The notes under the pieces: model-generated
Told to the model about the DNA's origin: nothing
Databases searched by the model: none
What the model saw: the letters and a program-made list of their open reading frames with translations, nothing else
Position numbers and translations under genes: made by a program
NCBI GenBank assembly: GCA_019426215.1
Contig: CM033400.1
Coordinates: 26,086,568 to 26,150,567 of the forward strand
Origin: Buddleja alternifolia
Lineage: Eukaryota > Streptophyta > Magnoliopsida > Lamiales > Scrophulariaceae
Length of the DNA stretch: 64,000 nucleotides
Direction: 5' to 3'
In this document: piece by piece, positions 23,170 to 35,572 of the stretch
Numbering within the stretch: the first letter of the stretch is position 1
Layout of the letters: each line of letters opens with the position of its first letter

Positions 23170-24614
23170 TGATAAGTCCATATTTTACAGTATTTTATGT
23201 CCCATTGTAATATGAATTGATCGTTACTTTGATCAATTTTTATATCTCATAATGCTTTGATTGGTATACATTTTGTTTTGTAGGATAAAAGTTGATTTAC
23301 GCATGAAAGACGAGAAAAGAGATCCAAATTGAGTTTGAAATTGAAGAAAGAAACAAAAGAAAATAGCTGACGAAATATTTTACACAATGCTCATAGAGAA
23401 ATGAGGTTTTCGTCCCTTTACAATCCGAATCAGACTAAGATTTTTTTTCTTCAATATTGTAGAGTTTTGTCTTAGCTTCGCGTAGCAACTTAAATCACCT
23501 CAATTCGACATAGAGATATTTATGATCAAAATACTAAAACTGTGAATTTTATGTCAAAAGACCGCGGTCCGAAAATCCAATGCCAAATTAGACCGCGGTC
23601 CACTTTCCCGATCCCTAATTTTTATATCCTCGTACAGCCACTTATAAAGAGGTTTTTAGGTCAGTTTTTAGGGGATTTGACACACTTTACACCTACCAAA
23701 GGGGCTTTTCTTGCTCTCCAAGACCCAAGGAAGACATCTAAAGTCCCAAGGAAGCTTGAAGAGTCAATTATCATCATCAAAGCTTGGATTCACTTCTTGT
23801 GATAGGGAGTTCTTCAACTCCCCCTTTTAGAATAGTTCTTAGCTATGTCTTTTAGCGATTTTGAATTTATCTTTGTTACATTTATGAACTAAGTACTTAT
23901 TTGGTTGGGTTATGTGAATCTTTTGTGATATTTTGTGTTTAATGAATTCCTAGTTTCCGGATTTATTACATTCTTGTTGCATGTTTGATTTTTATGCTTA
24001 ATGCTTGCACATGCTTGATCACCATGTGTTTGATTTAATGCTTTGTCTGGAGACCGAGAGGATATAGATAAAGGTAGATCATAAAATCAAATATCATAAC
24101 ATAACAATTGACTAGAGATAGAATCAATTGCGTTGTGTGGCTTTTTGTGATAAGATGACCCGAGTGAATGTAGGATCTTCGTAAGCAAGAAATCCCTTTG
24201 AACCTTAATGCATGTTAGTTAATTCAATCTTCGCTATAGAGATATGGGAAGTTGTTAACTAGTATAGGATCGTTATTTCAAGAGATTGAGTAATGAATAC
24301 ATTAGGGGGTTTCGCCATAACAAGAGTGTTCTAAAAATCCGGGTAATTTAGAGTTTATAAACATAAGATAGAACATAGTAGGATCATAGCCCAATCATCT
24401 CTTTCTATTTGATATAATACCTTGTTTATCATATAGTTGTCTTTAATTATTTTCATAGTTCAACCATCTATCATCTTATAATTTGATTTAGCTTAGAGTT
24501 AGGTAATATAGCAATTATGAGCATCGAATCCAATTGTCCCTGTGGAGACAATACACCCCGGGCTAATAGTCCACTTTATTACATTGCACGACCTAGTATA
24601 CTTGCTAGGAATCA
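23170..24614 (+). repeat. Solo LTR inserted at the start of the Gypsy gag
   Basis: It runs from TGATAAGTCC to GGAATCA (TG/CA ends), 1445 bp, with no internal region. The flanks are CTCGT (23165-23169) and CACGT (24615-24619), a 5-bp duplication with one change. No long coding frame. A solo LTR is what remains after recombination between the two LTRs of a complete element. Confidence 0.65.
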
Positions 24615-24617
24615 CAC

Positions 24618-25433
24618 GTGTCACCCGCCGACGATGTCAACAACCTCCAAACCACTACCGCCAGCCACGAAGCCTCCATCGCCGAATTACTTCAATCCTC
24701 CAACTCCACACAAGCCTCCATTAAAGCTCTTTCCGACAGCATTCAAACTTCCATTGCCTCACTCACTAAGACAATGAATGAAATCCTGATTTCAATTGCC
24801 CATTTACAGAAACAGCCTGAAACATCCTCCTCCTCTTTTCACCACCAACCAGCACCCCACACTCCTTCACTTCTCGGCCAAACACCACTCTTCCAACAAA
24901 ACCAACCCCTCGCCACTTTTGCTCCTCGCCCGATCCGCCTCGATCTAACCCAATTCGACGATTCCTCCCCATTGGATTGGATTCTCCAAACTGAACGCTA
25001 CCTTACGCTCCACAACGTCGCTGACAACGATAAAATTGATTTGGTGTCTTTTTTTCTTGTCGGACCAACACTCAGTTGGTTTAATTGGATGGCCCGAAAC
25101 CAACAACTTACCACATGGAGCGCCTTCACTAGTGCCCTCGAAACCCAATTCGGCCGTTCCTCTTATAGCAACCACGAAGCCTCCTTATTCAAACTCCATC
25201 AAAACTCCACCATTTCTGCATATCAAACAGAATTCGAGAACCTCTCCAACCGAGGTCACGGGTTCTCCAACTACCACCTTCTCAACTGTTTCCTTTCTGG
25301 CCTCAAACCCGAAAGTCAAAAAGAACTCCAACTCCTCAAACCACACACCACAACTGACACAATCGGACTCGCCAAATTAGTTGAGGACAAACTTTTCGAT
25401 CAACTTCGTGCCCCATATCGCTGGCCAAACTGA
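24618..25433 (+). pseudogene. Gypsy gag (Retrotrans_gag domain)
   Basis: About 271 residues: an N-terminal coiled-coil part (TTTASHEASIAELLQ, SIASLTKTMNEIL), a Pro/Ser linker, then the capsid domain with RLDLTQFDDSSPLDWI, VSFFLVGPTLSWFNWMARN, TTWSAFTSALETQFG and ENLSNRGHGFSNYHLLNCFL. It would form the virus-like particle. No ATG is seen at the head of this frame: the first codons lie at the junction with the solo LTR and the frame opens with GTG. It runs out of frame at 25433, before the zinc knuckle at about 25560-25620. Confidence 0.75.
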
Positions 25434-25549
25434 CCCCCACTTCTCATACAGCCACAACCAAACCCCAATCCACCCCCACAACCTGCTGCTCTTCTACCAC
25501 GCCCACCTATTCCACCCTCAACACCATTTTGTCGTCTTGCCCCTCATGA

Positions 25550-26526
25550 ATTACAAGCACACCGAGATAAAGGTCTTTGCTTTTCGTGCGACGAAAAGTA
25601 CATCCCAGGCCACAAATGCAAAGCTAACAGTTTGATGTAGCTTTGGGACAACCCTACCGAGCCTTCTGACTTCTCTTCTTCCCCAATAAAAGACTTGTGT
25701 GCAACACCCGAACCCCCTCCCACTCTCATGACCATATCTCACTCATCTTATACCGGCCAACATTAACCAAATACCCTTCATTTTCCAGCCACAATAAACA
25801 CTCATCAAGTCATCGTGCTAGTTGACAGTGGTAGTACCAATAATTTCATCAACATACGCCTCATTCACCACCTCGGCGTCCCTCTCCAACCCTGTCCCCA
25901 TTTTACTATCACTGTCAGTAATGGCGATCACCTCCACTATTATACTTCTGCCACACAGATGCCTCTCACTGTCCAAGAAAACATGTTTGTCGTTGACTTC
26001 TTTGCTTTGCCAATACACGGATGTGACGTCGTTCTCGGCGTCCAATGCCTCCAAACCCTTGGCCCCGTCATCACTAACCACCTCAACCTCACCATGTCTT
26101 TCTCACACAATACACTTCCTCTCACTCTCTACGGCTTAACCAAAACAGCCATCGATGTTATCAACCGGTGTTCCCTTCGTCACTCCATCAATACAAACTC
26201 AGTCATTGGCATTAGCCAATTATGGCTCGCTCATGCCTCCGACAACCCCATTCACCCCATACCTCAAGACATCCAACCACTTTATGACAAATTTTCCCAC
26301 ATCTTCAATGTACCACATGGACTCCCCCCTCATCGCCCACATGATCATCACATCCATTTACTCCCCGGTACGCCCCCGGTTAACATCCGCCTTTATCGCT
26401 TTCCTCATTACCAAAAATCCAAAATGGCCAAGCTTGTCTCCGAGATGCTACACAACAAAATCATCCGCTCCAGAACTAGCCCTTTCTCAAGCCCTGCCCT
26501 CCTCGTTAAAAAGAAAGACGAATCTT
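25550..26526 (+). pseudogene. Gypsy zinc knuckle and aspartic protease
   Basis: A knuckle CFSCDEKYIPGHKC is encoded near 25585-25630. The frame 25815-26526 then has the retropepsin motif LVDSGSTNNFIN with its catalytic Asp, followed by GCDVVLGVQCLQTLGP and the approach to RT (HHIHLLPGTPPVNIRLYR, SSPALLVKKKDES). It stops with TAG at 26526, where working elements read on into the RT. Protease frees the mature proteins from the polyprotein. Confidence 0.75.
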
Positions 26527-27250
26527 AGCGCTTTTGCGTCGATTACCGCGCCCTCAACTCCATCACCGTCAAAGATAAATTTCCAATTCCCACGGTCGAC
26601 GAGTTGTTGGATGAATTGCACGGCGCCACTGTTTTCTCAAAATTGGATTTTTGATCCAGGTATTTCCAAATTCGCGTTCATGCACGCGACATTCCAAAAA
26701 TGCCTTTCGCACAATAGATGGCCATTATGAATTCCTCGTAATGCCGTTCGGACTCTCCAATGCCCCATCCACGTTCCTAGCCGCCATGAACGATCTATTC
26801 CGCCAATCACCTACGCCAATTCGTCCTCATTTTCTTCGATGATGTGCTTATTTACAGCCCCGATTCCCAATCACACATTCAACATCCCCACACAGTCCTT
26901 CAATTGCTCTCTCAACACCACTATTGCTCCAAACTCACCAAATGCACTATCAGGCAGCCATTAATCGATTATTTGGGCCACATGATCTCCAACCAAGGCG
27001 TCGGTACCGACCCCTCTAAAATAGAAGCGGTACTTCAATGGCCCATTCCGACCACTCTCATGGCTTTGCGCGGCTTCCTTGGCCTAACCGGATATTACCG
27101 CAAGTTTGTCCAACATTATGCTTCCATAGTTGCACCCTTGACCGATTTGTTAAAAAAGGATTCGTTCGAATGGTCCCCTTCCGCCACCACTGTCTTCAAA
27201 GCCCTCAAACAAGCCCTCACCACCGCCCCTCTATTGCCCTCACTTCCAGT
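26527..27250 (+). pseudogene. Gypsy reverse transcriptase, truncated by a Copia LTR
   Basis: The plus strand continues in several frames: [21 protein letters not shown], then [21 protein letters not shown], then the catalytic [18 protein letters not shown] near 26835-26890, then KLTKCTIRQPLIDYLGH and LRGFLGLTGYYRKFV. The RNase H part starts (PLLPSLPV) and is cut at 27250. Stops and at least two shifts are present. Confidence 0.8.
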
Positions 27251-29035
27251 TGTTAGGTTTCGTTCAAAAAAGCATAAGCGCAGCGGAAGGGATTTCAAAA
27301 ATTAAAAACGAAAGTCCAATTGGTACTCTAATTAACAAAATTGAATCTAAAAGCGTATAACGAATAAAACTTACTCGTTAATATGAATATGATGATGGAG
27401 AAAAACTTCTTCTTCTCCAAACTCGAAATATTGAAGCTTCCAAATCTTCAATCCTTTGGTTTGATTCTTCAAACTTGAACTTGATCCGAACAATGAAAAT
27501 ACGTCGTCTCTAAATCGTCACGCACGGATCAACAAACGAAAAATTCCCTTTCTTCTTTCTCTATGGTCGACGGCTAGGTATAGAGGAGGGGAGGAATATT
27601 TTTCTTTCTTTTAAGAGTTATGAGAGTTGTGTATTCTTCTTCTTTCTTGTTCTAAGTCAAAGAGTCCTTATACATCTCATGACTTATTGAACAAGTCAAA
27701 ACAAAAGAGCCCTAATACGTGGCCTCTTAAAGACGCCACTTTGAGGCCTCATAGGCGTCCAATTGAACTCCTAATTTAGCCCCGAGATTTATTTTGTTTA
27801 ATTAATTTCTTATTTCAATTAATAATTTATTATATCCAATAAATTAATTAATTAATTAAATAACCAAATTAATTAGATAAATTAATTCATTAATATATTT
27901 CACAAGGAAATTAATTAATAATTAATCTTATCATTATAATTAATTTTTTCATCTAATGAATAATTAATTTATTAATTTATCCAATAAATTAAAACTCCCA
28001 GAAGAAATAATAGAAATTCCTTTTTCTTCATTTTTCTTTGTCAATCCTTTAGCGCGACTCTTTAGGTTCGTTTCGTTTGGCAATGAGAGAAAACCAAAGG
28101 AAGTGGGTAATACCTAGCCAGTCACGTGGCCCACTTCGTAACCCAAATGAAAATGAATGATAGGATCATTCTGAAACTTTCCAATCGTAAATACCATATA
28201 TGTATAAACCCTTTGTTCACGTTCCCGGGTCAAGTGAGAGTCATGGTTATGTCAAACTCACTGGACTTGACCACATGTATAAATCATAATAAATACGAGA
28301 TCATTGAGATCGATTTAGTGCCAAGCACAATCGTCTCGTTTGCTTTGGCCAAAAACTTTGATCTCTATTTATCTATAATTACATAGGGTATATACTCATT
28401 CACTTATGAGAGAACAAATCCCATATTAGATATCTGCTAAGATTACCACTTGCCCATCAAGTCCGCATTTCAAGGTTGACCCCACCAAAGGGTGAATTGG
28501 GCATAACTACTCCAGTGAAAGACATGACGTCACAAGTGCATCTTTAGCCTGATACTTCAGGTCAAAGGTTCACATATACCTATTACGCATAATCAGTTCC
28601 GTCATTGACAGTCACAGAGTTAAAACCCATGTGACAGAACCGATGCGAGTCGTGTTCGAACATATCAGTTCCACTGACGTGTCTACAATCTTAATCTCCT
28701 ATCATCCCATGATACCAGACAGGCACTCCCATGTCAGAGCTAAGATTGTACAAGTATTCGAAGTCTTTATTTGTCCATTAAAGACTTCATATTACTTGTG
28801 AACTTATTTTAGTAATCAAGATCGATCTCTCTAGTGCCAATGTTGCTATCCCATAGGAAGTAGAGGGATCGCACTAAAAACATGGACAAAACGTTTTACA
28901 CAACTTATAGATGCAGATAAGAATTAAGTGAAAACTCAGTAATGCCTTTTATTTAAGAAGAGTTTAAGTTCAATACAAGATATATCTGCCCTATACATTC
29001 TATCCTCTATGGCATCTGAGGGCATAATCCTAACA
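27251..29035 (-). repeat. 3' LTR of the minus-strand Copia
   Basis: 1785 bp with TGTTAGG/CCTAACA ends, next to a polypurine tract on its right. No gene inside. Confidence 0.8.
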
Positions 29036-29143
29036 ATCTCCCACTTGCACGCAATGCCACTCATTGTGGAATCTAATACCCATCCTTTCTAGGTGTCGGT
29101 CCAAAACAGCCTGAGGTAGTGGTTTGGTGAACGGGTCAGCTAT

Positions 29144-29696
29144 GGCCCTAATTGGATGGCTACCTCTCCTTTGAAAAAAAGTTTTTTTAGAGATTTTTTT
29201 CTCTAAAAATATATTTGTTTGGCATATAATGATATTTTCTTTAAGAAAAATATCTCAAAATTGTAGGTAATTTTGAAGAAATTCTTGCAAAAAAGGAGAA
29301 AAATAATTTTTTACTATTCATAATTTGACAGTTTACCCATCGATTAAAAAGGGTTTTTTCGGCTATCTCCCAACACCGAGACTCAAATTAATCACATATT
29401 CTAATACAAAATAACGCAACATGCAAAATAAGATCCACTTTGCCTATTTTTTTATGTCTAAATCAATGAGTTTGAGTAGATACATTTATGAAAAATTATA
29501 TCTAAACATCAATCCAAACAAATTTCTCACAACAAAAAACATATCACATCAACCATAATCATTAATGTTTTTCGCTAAAAAATACTCATCCAAACACACT
29601 TTTAACACCACATTTCTTATCTCTAAAAGTATTTTTTTTCTCACTTTTTGCATGAAAAAAAATTCTCCGAGATGGATATGCCATCCAATTAGGGCC
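29144..29696. mobile_element. MITE with 17-bp perfect inverted ends
   Basis: GGCCCTAATTGGATGGC at 29144-29160 is the exact reverse complement of 29680-29696. TAT flanks both sides (29141-29143 and 29697-29699). Removing the insert plus one TAT restores continuous Copia sequence. A 3-bp duplication and GGCCC ends fit a PIF/Harbinger (Tourist) MITE, although that group prefers TTA or TAA. Confidence 0.8.
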
Positions 29697-29861
29697 TATA
29701 TTGTCAGCTGAGGCTATTTTCTGCACTGCTATCTCTCCTCTGCCAACGATCTCCCTGATGATGTGAAATCTTCTCTCAATATGTTTGGACTTGTTATGAG
29801 ACCTCGGTTCCTTGGCTTGTGCTATCGCTCCATTGTTATCACAATAAAGTGGGAACAGGAG

Positions 29862-30164
29862 CTAAGCATTGGGAACCGTTCCAAGTTCTCCAAGAAACTT
29901 TCTCATCCAAATAGATTCTTTCGCTGCCTCTAAGGCTGCTACATACTCTGCTTCAGTGGTGGAATCAGCGGTTGTGCTTTGCTTGGAGCTCTTCCAAGAC
30001 ACCGCTCCACCATTAAGAGTAAAAACAAACCCTGAAGTGGATTTTCGGTCATCAACATCAGACTGAAAGTCTGAATCAGAATAACCTTCCATCTTCAGGT
30101 ATACACCTCCATAGATGAGAATCATATCCTTAGTACTTTTCAGATACTTTAGGATATTTTTCAC
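29862..30164 (-). pseudogene. Copia RNase H end
   Basis: 100 residues with YSDSDFQSDVDDRKSTSGFV, VSWKSSKQSTTADSTTEAEY and AAKESIWMRKFLGELG, the usual end of the Copia polyprotein. A stop at the junction to the upstream RT marks decay. Confidence 0.8.
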
Positions 30165-30377
30165 AGCTATCCAATGTTCTTTTCCTGGGTTTGCCTAAAA
30201 TGGACTCACCACGCTCACAACATAGGCAATGTCGGGTCTAATACACAGCATTGCATACATCAGGCTACCAACTGCAGAAGCATAGGGTACATTACTCATC
30301 TCTTGTCTATCTTCCTCACTTTGAGGACACATAGACTTGGATAAGTGTACTCCATACCTCATCGGAAGAAACCCTTT

Positions 30378-30915
30378 CTAAGAGTTGTCCATCATAAACC
30401 TCTTTAGGACCTTTTCTAAGTAAAGGGCTTGAGAGAGGCCTGTCATTCTATTCGTTCTATCCCTGTAGATACGAATTCCTAGAATGTATGTGGCTTCTCC
30501 CAAGTCTTTCATGGAAAACGTACCCGAAAGCCATTTCTTGACAGTGGTGAGCATTAGTACGTCATTTCCTATAGGTAGAATGTCATTCACATATAGTACT
30601 ATGAACGAAAGTTTGCTCCCACTAGTTGTAGACACATGGTTCATCTTCGTTCTTGATGAAGCCATATCCCTTAACTTCTTCATCAAAACGGATATTCCAG
30701 CTTCTAGATGCTAGCTTGAGACCGTAAATGGACCTCTCAAGTTTACATACTTTATGGATATCAGACTCGGACACAAAACCCTTTGGTTGTTCCATATAGA
30801 TATCCTCCTCGAGGAATCCATTTAGAAAGGCCGTTTTGACATCCATTTGCCATATCTCATAATCTAAGTATGCAGCTATGGATAACAGAATTCGTATGGA
30901 CTTTATCATAGCCAC
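30378..30915 (-). pseudogene. Copia reverse transcriptase
   Basis: The frame at 30622-30915 carries IWQMDVKTAFLNGFLEEDIY, QPKGF and SIYGLKLASRSWNIRFDE. The overlapping frame at 30378-30686 carries LYVNDILPIGND and FSMKDLGEATYILGIRIYRD. Functional Copia RT has YVDD here, so the second catalytic Asp position reads YVND, a damaging change. A frameshift lies near 30650. The region 30920-31130 still shows worn RT N-terminal text. Confidence 0.8.
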
Positions 30916-31352
30916 GGGCGAAAAGGTTTCTTGATAGTCAATTCCTTCTCTTTGACTATACCCTTTCGCTACGAGCCTGGCTTTAAAGGTGTCAACCTTG
31001 CCATCGCTACCTATCTTTCTTTTGTAGATCCACTTACATCCTATAGGTTTTATACCTTCAGGACGATCTACTAAAGTCTAGACATGGTTCGATTGCATAG
31101 AGTCCATTTCTGTTTCCATGGCTTCTCGCCATCTTGAAGCGTCGACATCCACCATCGCTTGATCATAGGTACAAGGATCATCTTCATGACCTTCTTGTAC
31201 TACAGTGTGAAGCTCTCGCTCCCCCTGCAGTAGATACCCATACCTCTCAGGTTCATGCGGTATTCTACCAGATCTATGTGGTGGTTGTGCTAGTATGGGT
31301 TCATGCCTCGGTTCTTGAACAGATGTATTTGAGGGAGTTTCATTTTGTTCTT

Positions 31353-31841
31353 CTAGAAGAATTTTCCTACTTTGCGCCCTTCCAAGATGAACTCAGCCTC
31401 AAGGAAGTGAGCTTGTAGCGCCATGATGATTTTTTTATCATCATGCAGGTAAAAGAAGAATCCCATGGAATCTTCAAGATAACCAATGAAACGTCCCATT
31501 AGGGATCTTGCCTCCAATTTCTCCACTTTAGTCTTCTTGACATAAGCAGGACATCCCCAAATCTTAATATGATTAAGACTCGGTTTCCCATTATTCCACA
31601 TCTCATGCAGAGTTTTAGGAACGGATTTGGAGGAACATCTATTCAAAACATGAGCAGCGGTAAGGAGCGCGTATCCCCACAACAAAATGGGTAAATCAAT
31701 GTAACTAAGCATGGAACGAACCATGTCCAACAGTGTTCGATTCCTTCGCTCGGCTACTCCATTCAGTTGAAGAGTTGCTGATGGTGTTAGTTGTAACATT
31801 ATTCCTTGTTGTCTTAAGAATTCATCAAACTTGACACTCAT
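31353..31841 (-). pseudogene. Copia integrase, C-terminal half
   Basis: 162 residues: QGIMLQLTPSATLQLNGVAERRNRTLLDMVRSM, with the catalytic Glu in VAERRNRT, then WGYALLTAAHVLNRC, KIWGCPAYVKK and RFIGYLEDSMG. The first part of the core and the zinc finger (31850-32400) are worn and out of frame. Confidence 0.8.
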
Positions 31842-32423
31842 ATATTCTCCTCCACAATCCGATCATAGATTTTTTATATTTTGCCCAGTTTGATTTTCTA
31901 CTAAGGCCTTGAACTCTTTGAATCTTTCAAAGGATTCAGACTTTTGCTTCATCAGATACACTAGACCATTTTGTGGATTGTGTGCTCTCCGGCATGGCCT
32001 AGTCTAAGATGCCACTTGAGTCTTAAGTTAGTTTCTTGCCTACCACGTTTACGTGTTACAACATTAACATCAGATGAATTATGGACATTTAAATAATACA
32101 AACCATTAACTAAACATGCATTGCCAACTAATTATTTCCATAATAAATGTCGCAATTTAATTTAGAAAAACGGAATGTATATCCAATCTTAACTAAGATA
32201 GGAATAGATACAATGTTCTTAAGCCCCTTGGGCAAAACCAAAACATTATCTATAAACAATAAATTTCAGAATTCAAATAAAGAGAAGTAGATCCGATCCT
32301 AGTAGTTGCGACGCTTTCCCCGCTGCCTATTTTGACCATCACTTCTTCTCGGCCCAGCTTTCTACTTCTCTGTAGATCCTGATCCAAACAACAAACATGG
32401 GCACTAGCCCCTGAGTCCAGAAT

Positions 32424-33344
32424 CTATGAAGTAGAAAATACGGTCATAAAACAGTTAGTTTCAAAAACAAATAGTTCCATACCTTGTGCGCCTTTGCCTA
32501 ATTTGGGACAGTTTCTCTTCCAGTGGCCAAGCTCTCCGCACTCGAGACATCTATCCATTTTCTTAGATCCTTTGCTCTTGTAAAACCCTTGAGCCTTTCC
32601 CTTACCCTTTTCGGTACCCCCTTGAGCTCCAAGCTCGCCAGACTTTCTCTTGTTGTTTTTCTTCTTAGACTTTTTGGGTACAGAAGAGATGACCAAGGCA
32701 GTTTCCTTTCCCTTTGGTTTCATTTGAGACTGTGCAATAACCAACTTGTCCATTAGCGCAGCTAAATTGCACTCTATCTCATTGCAGTTAAAGTTAACCA
32801 CAAATTGAGAGAAGGAATCAGGAAGAGACTGCAAGATTAAGTCAGTTTAAGGGGTGGCATTCATGGTGAATTCGAGAGCTTCCAATTTCTCGATCATCAA
32901 AATTATTTTGAGGACATGATCTCCAACCTTCTCACTTTCTTTAATCTTGGCTCTGAAGAGCTCTTTCGATATCTCACATCGTGCAGTTCGACTATGCTCT
33001 CCATAGAGCTCTACCAGGTGAGCTAGGATAGCTCTTGCAGTGGGCATCTTATCATGTGACCTTTGAAGATCATTAGTCATAGATTCCACCATGTATCCTC
33101 TCACCCGGAGGTCGTCCTTAACCCATTTTTTATGAGCTTGGGCCTCTTCCTCGTTGGCACGTGTTCTAGCAGGAGCCGCCGGGATATTAGCCTCCAAGAC
33201 GTATCCCAGTGATTCCATATTGAGGACAATCCTCAAATTTCTAAGCCAGTCCACATAATTGGGTCCAATCAGAGTATTTTTTCCGAGTCGAATTGAAAGC
33301 GGGTTTGTCATATTTGAGAGAGATAAACGAGAAAATGACTGCAA
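32424..33344 (-). pseudogene. Copia gag with CCHC knuckle
   Basis: The frame 33344-32847 covers the N-terminal and central domain (LIGPNYVDWLRNLRIVLNME, KKWVKDDLRVRGYMVESM, GEHSRTARCEISKELF). The frame 32834-32424 continues it (LPDSFSQFVVNFNCNEIE) through a Lys-rich linker to the knuckle CLECGELGHWKRNC. One stop near 32846 separates them. This is the capsid and RNA-binding protein of the element. Confidence 0.8.
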
Positions 33345-34700
33345 AAATAAACCAGATTTATTAGATTACTTGTTTTGACTTAACCAAGAAAAATTAAGGA
33401 CTTAAAATTTTTCTTAGCTCCCACTGCATTTTTCGAATCCCACACTCCCATGTGAAAATCGGGAATCATCATTGGCATCGATTCCACAGCAGGTATTGAG
33501 GTCCTCAATTAATTAAATAGGTTGCAACCTAACCGGTTTCTGGCCCATTAATTATTTGAAGTGATATCTAATATCAATGTATCCAATAAATGTTTCAATA
33601 CGTTTCCCCATAGTTCACCAAACCGCAACCCATTCGATTTCTAGGTTCGTGAACTACCCGAGTTTATCCCACTAACTCCTATAATTTAGCATTTGAATTT
33701 CACCTTGCAACTGAACAGGTTTCTGGGGTGAAATATGTTTCGATTAAGGCATATGCATGCACTTTATAAAATTTTAAATTATTTCTAAATGTATAACCCC
33801 CATAACTGGGAAGCATTACACATTTATAGTAATTCTAATTTTAGAAAGTTTAGTGGAGGGTGAGGATGTCAAACATCCTTTTCTAACTGGGTATAATTTA
33901 TTTGGGAGAATTTAATTCGTCAAAAGATTTTGGTCTCACTTTGCACATTATTCAATTTATATAGCGCTTTATTCTATATTGATTATGCATAAAAATACAA
34001 CTAATAATCATGTCTTTCAATATAAATAAACATAGAATTTAAATAAATGAATAAATAAATTCATCACTTGATCATGGATTTTTACTAGAGGGCCCGAGCC
34101 AATGGGCCATCACAAAAGGCATAGATTAAACCTATTAAACATTCATGGGCCTTTTGACTTTATCAACTTTGAACTATTTTATCTCGATTACTAAAACAAT
34201 TCATGCATTATTTCTAAGAATATAATAAATAGCTTCAAATTTGATAACCCATAAAATTAAAGGTAAAACATATAATCCTAAGTCCATGATTAGTGTTTTA
34301 ATAACATAAGATATGCTCGCATCAATTAATACATGCCCGCAATATTAAATCACTTATGTTGATTATTAAAAAATTTAGTTCAACTAAAAAGTCCTTTATA
34401 AAATTCGTTATGATTTCACGTATTCACTATTTCAATTAAAATCATTCAAAAAAAACTAGATGACTTAGATGTACGAAATTAAAAATTAAGTGCATCTACC
34501 TTTAATTAAAATAATATGAACACATAAAATATGGAATTCTATATTTTATTTTTTTATGATTTAAAGCCATCAAAAATTGGAAATACTTTTATTTGATCAA
34601 AGAATTAATTATTAATCTCTAAGAAAAATAGTTTATATTCCTTATTCAAAATGAAGTAATAAGGAATAAGTAATTTATATTCCTTATTCGGGTAGCGGCT
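33345..34700. other. No recognisable gene; possible Copia leader remains
   Basis: AT-rich sequence upstream of the Copia gag. I see no primer site, LTR end or coding frame. A short palindrome CGGGTAGCGGCTACGGG lies at about 34688. Confidence 0.3.
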
Positions 34701-34778
34701 ACGGGTTCCCTTGTCAACAAAAAAAAAAAAAACACCATCCGCTAGAGCTAGAGAGATAGAGAGAGTTAGAGAGAAAGG

Positions 34779-34784
<6 letters not shown>

Positions 34785-34813
<29 letters not shown>
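34785..34813 (+). repeat. (GA)n microsatellite
   Basis: An uninterrupted run of GA, 14 units, in a GAGAGA-rich stretch from 34750 followed by T-rich sequence. It gives a chance Arg/Glu-rich frame. Confidence 0.95.
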
Positions 34814-34816
<3 letters not shown>

Positions 34817-35572
34817 AAAATTGGGAGAAGAAAAATAAGATGGAGGGATTTTTTTTTATTTTTTTTTTACAAATTCAAGTTTCTAAACTTGATGTATTTG
34901 TAATCTAAAAGATATTCTCTTGGATTGAGTTTGGATTGATGGATTTGAGCCTAGGGATTTCAAATCTCCAGCTCAAATTCATTCTTTGTTGTTTGGCCCG
35001 AATTATGAATGAAAGGATTTCAAATCCACTCCCACACCCCTTCATTTGAAATCCATTCCAACTAAAATGAACACACTTTTTATACACACTACATACCTTT
35101 TACACACACTTCATACTTTTTACTCACACAACACACTTGTTACACATATTACACATATTTTACACATACAACACACACACACTGAACATACCTTCACACA
35201 CTTTTTACACACATTTACACATACAGAGCACATATTTTCATACAAAATGCACAATTTTTATACACACTACACATTTTTTTCACACATAAGACACTTTTTA
35301 CATACACTGCATACATCTCCACACACAATGCATGCTTTTTACAAACAATGAACACATTTTTATATACAATGCACACTTTTTATACACTATACACATTTTT
35401 ACACACGCAATACACTTTTATACATATTTTTTACATACATTTTCACACACAATGCACACTTTTTACACACACGTCATATATTTTTACACACAATGCATAT
35501 TTTTCACACACACTGCACACATTTCACACACAATGTATACTTTTTACATACACAACACACTTTTTACGAAAA

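Larger units (their letters stand above)
22770..27250 (+). mobile_element. Gypsy retrotransposon, 5' part, interrupted twice
   Basis: Plus-strand order: LTR end (22770-23131), primer-site-like TTGGTGCTTTCATT (about 23132-23145), gag, zinc knuckle, protease and RT, then an abrupt end at 27250 where a minus-strand Copia LTR begins. A solo LTR (23170-24614) sits at the start of gag. The reading frame is broken by stops (for example at 26526) and shifts. The zinc knuckle CFSCDEKYIPGHKC and the fused gag-pol plan fit chromovirus-like Gypsy elements. The left LTR boundary is not resolved: the MULE may have landed inside this LTR. Confidence 0.75.
27251..33344 (-). mobile_element. Copia retrotransposon lacking a recognisable 5' LTR
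   Basis: Read on the minus strand: gag (33344-32424), integrase, RT, RNase H (to 29862), a polypurine tract AAGTGGGAGA near 29036-29050, then a 1785-bp 3' LTR (27251-29035) ending in the inverted pair TGTTAGG/CCTAACA. It interrupts the Gypsy RT at 27250. I cannot find the matching 5' LTR or the resumption of the Gypsy on the right, so the right end is deleted or rearranged. A 553-bp MITE sits at 29144-29696. Confidence 0.8.

Noticed and set aside
24766..25175. Antisense frames within the Gypsy gag
   Set aside because: Shadows of the plus-strand gag, caused by its base composition.
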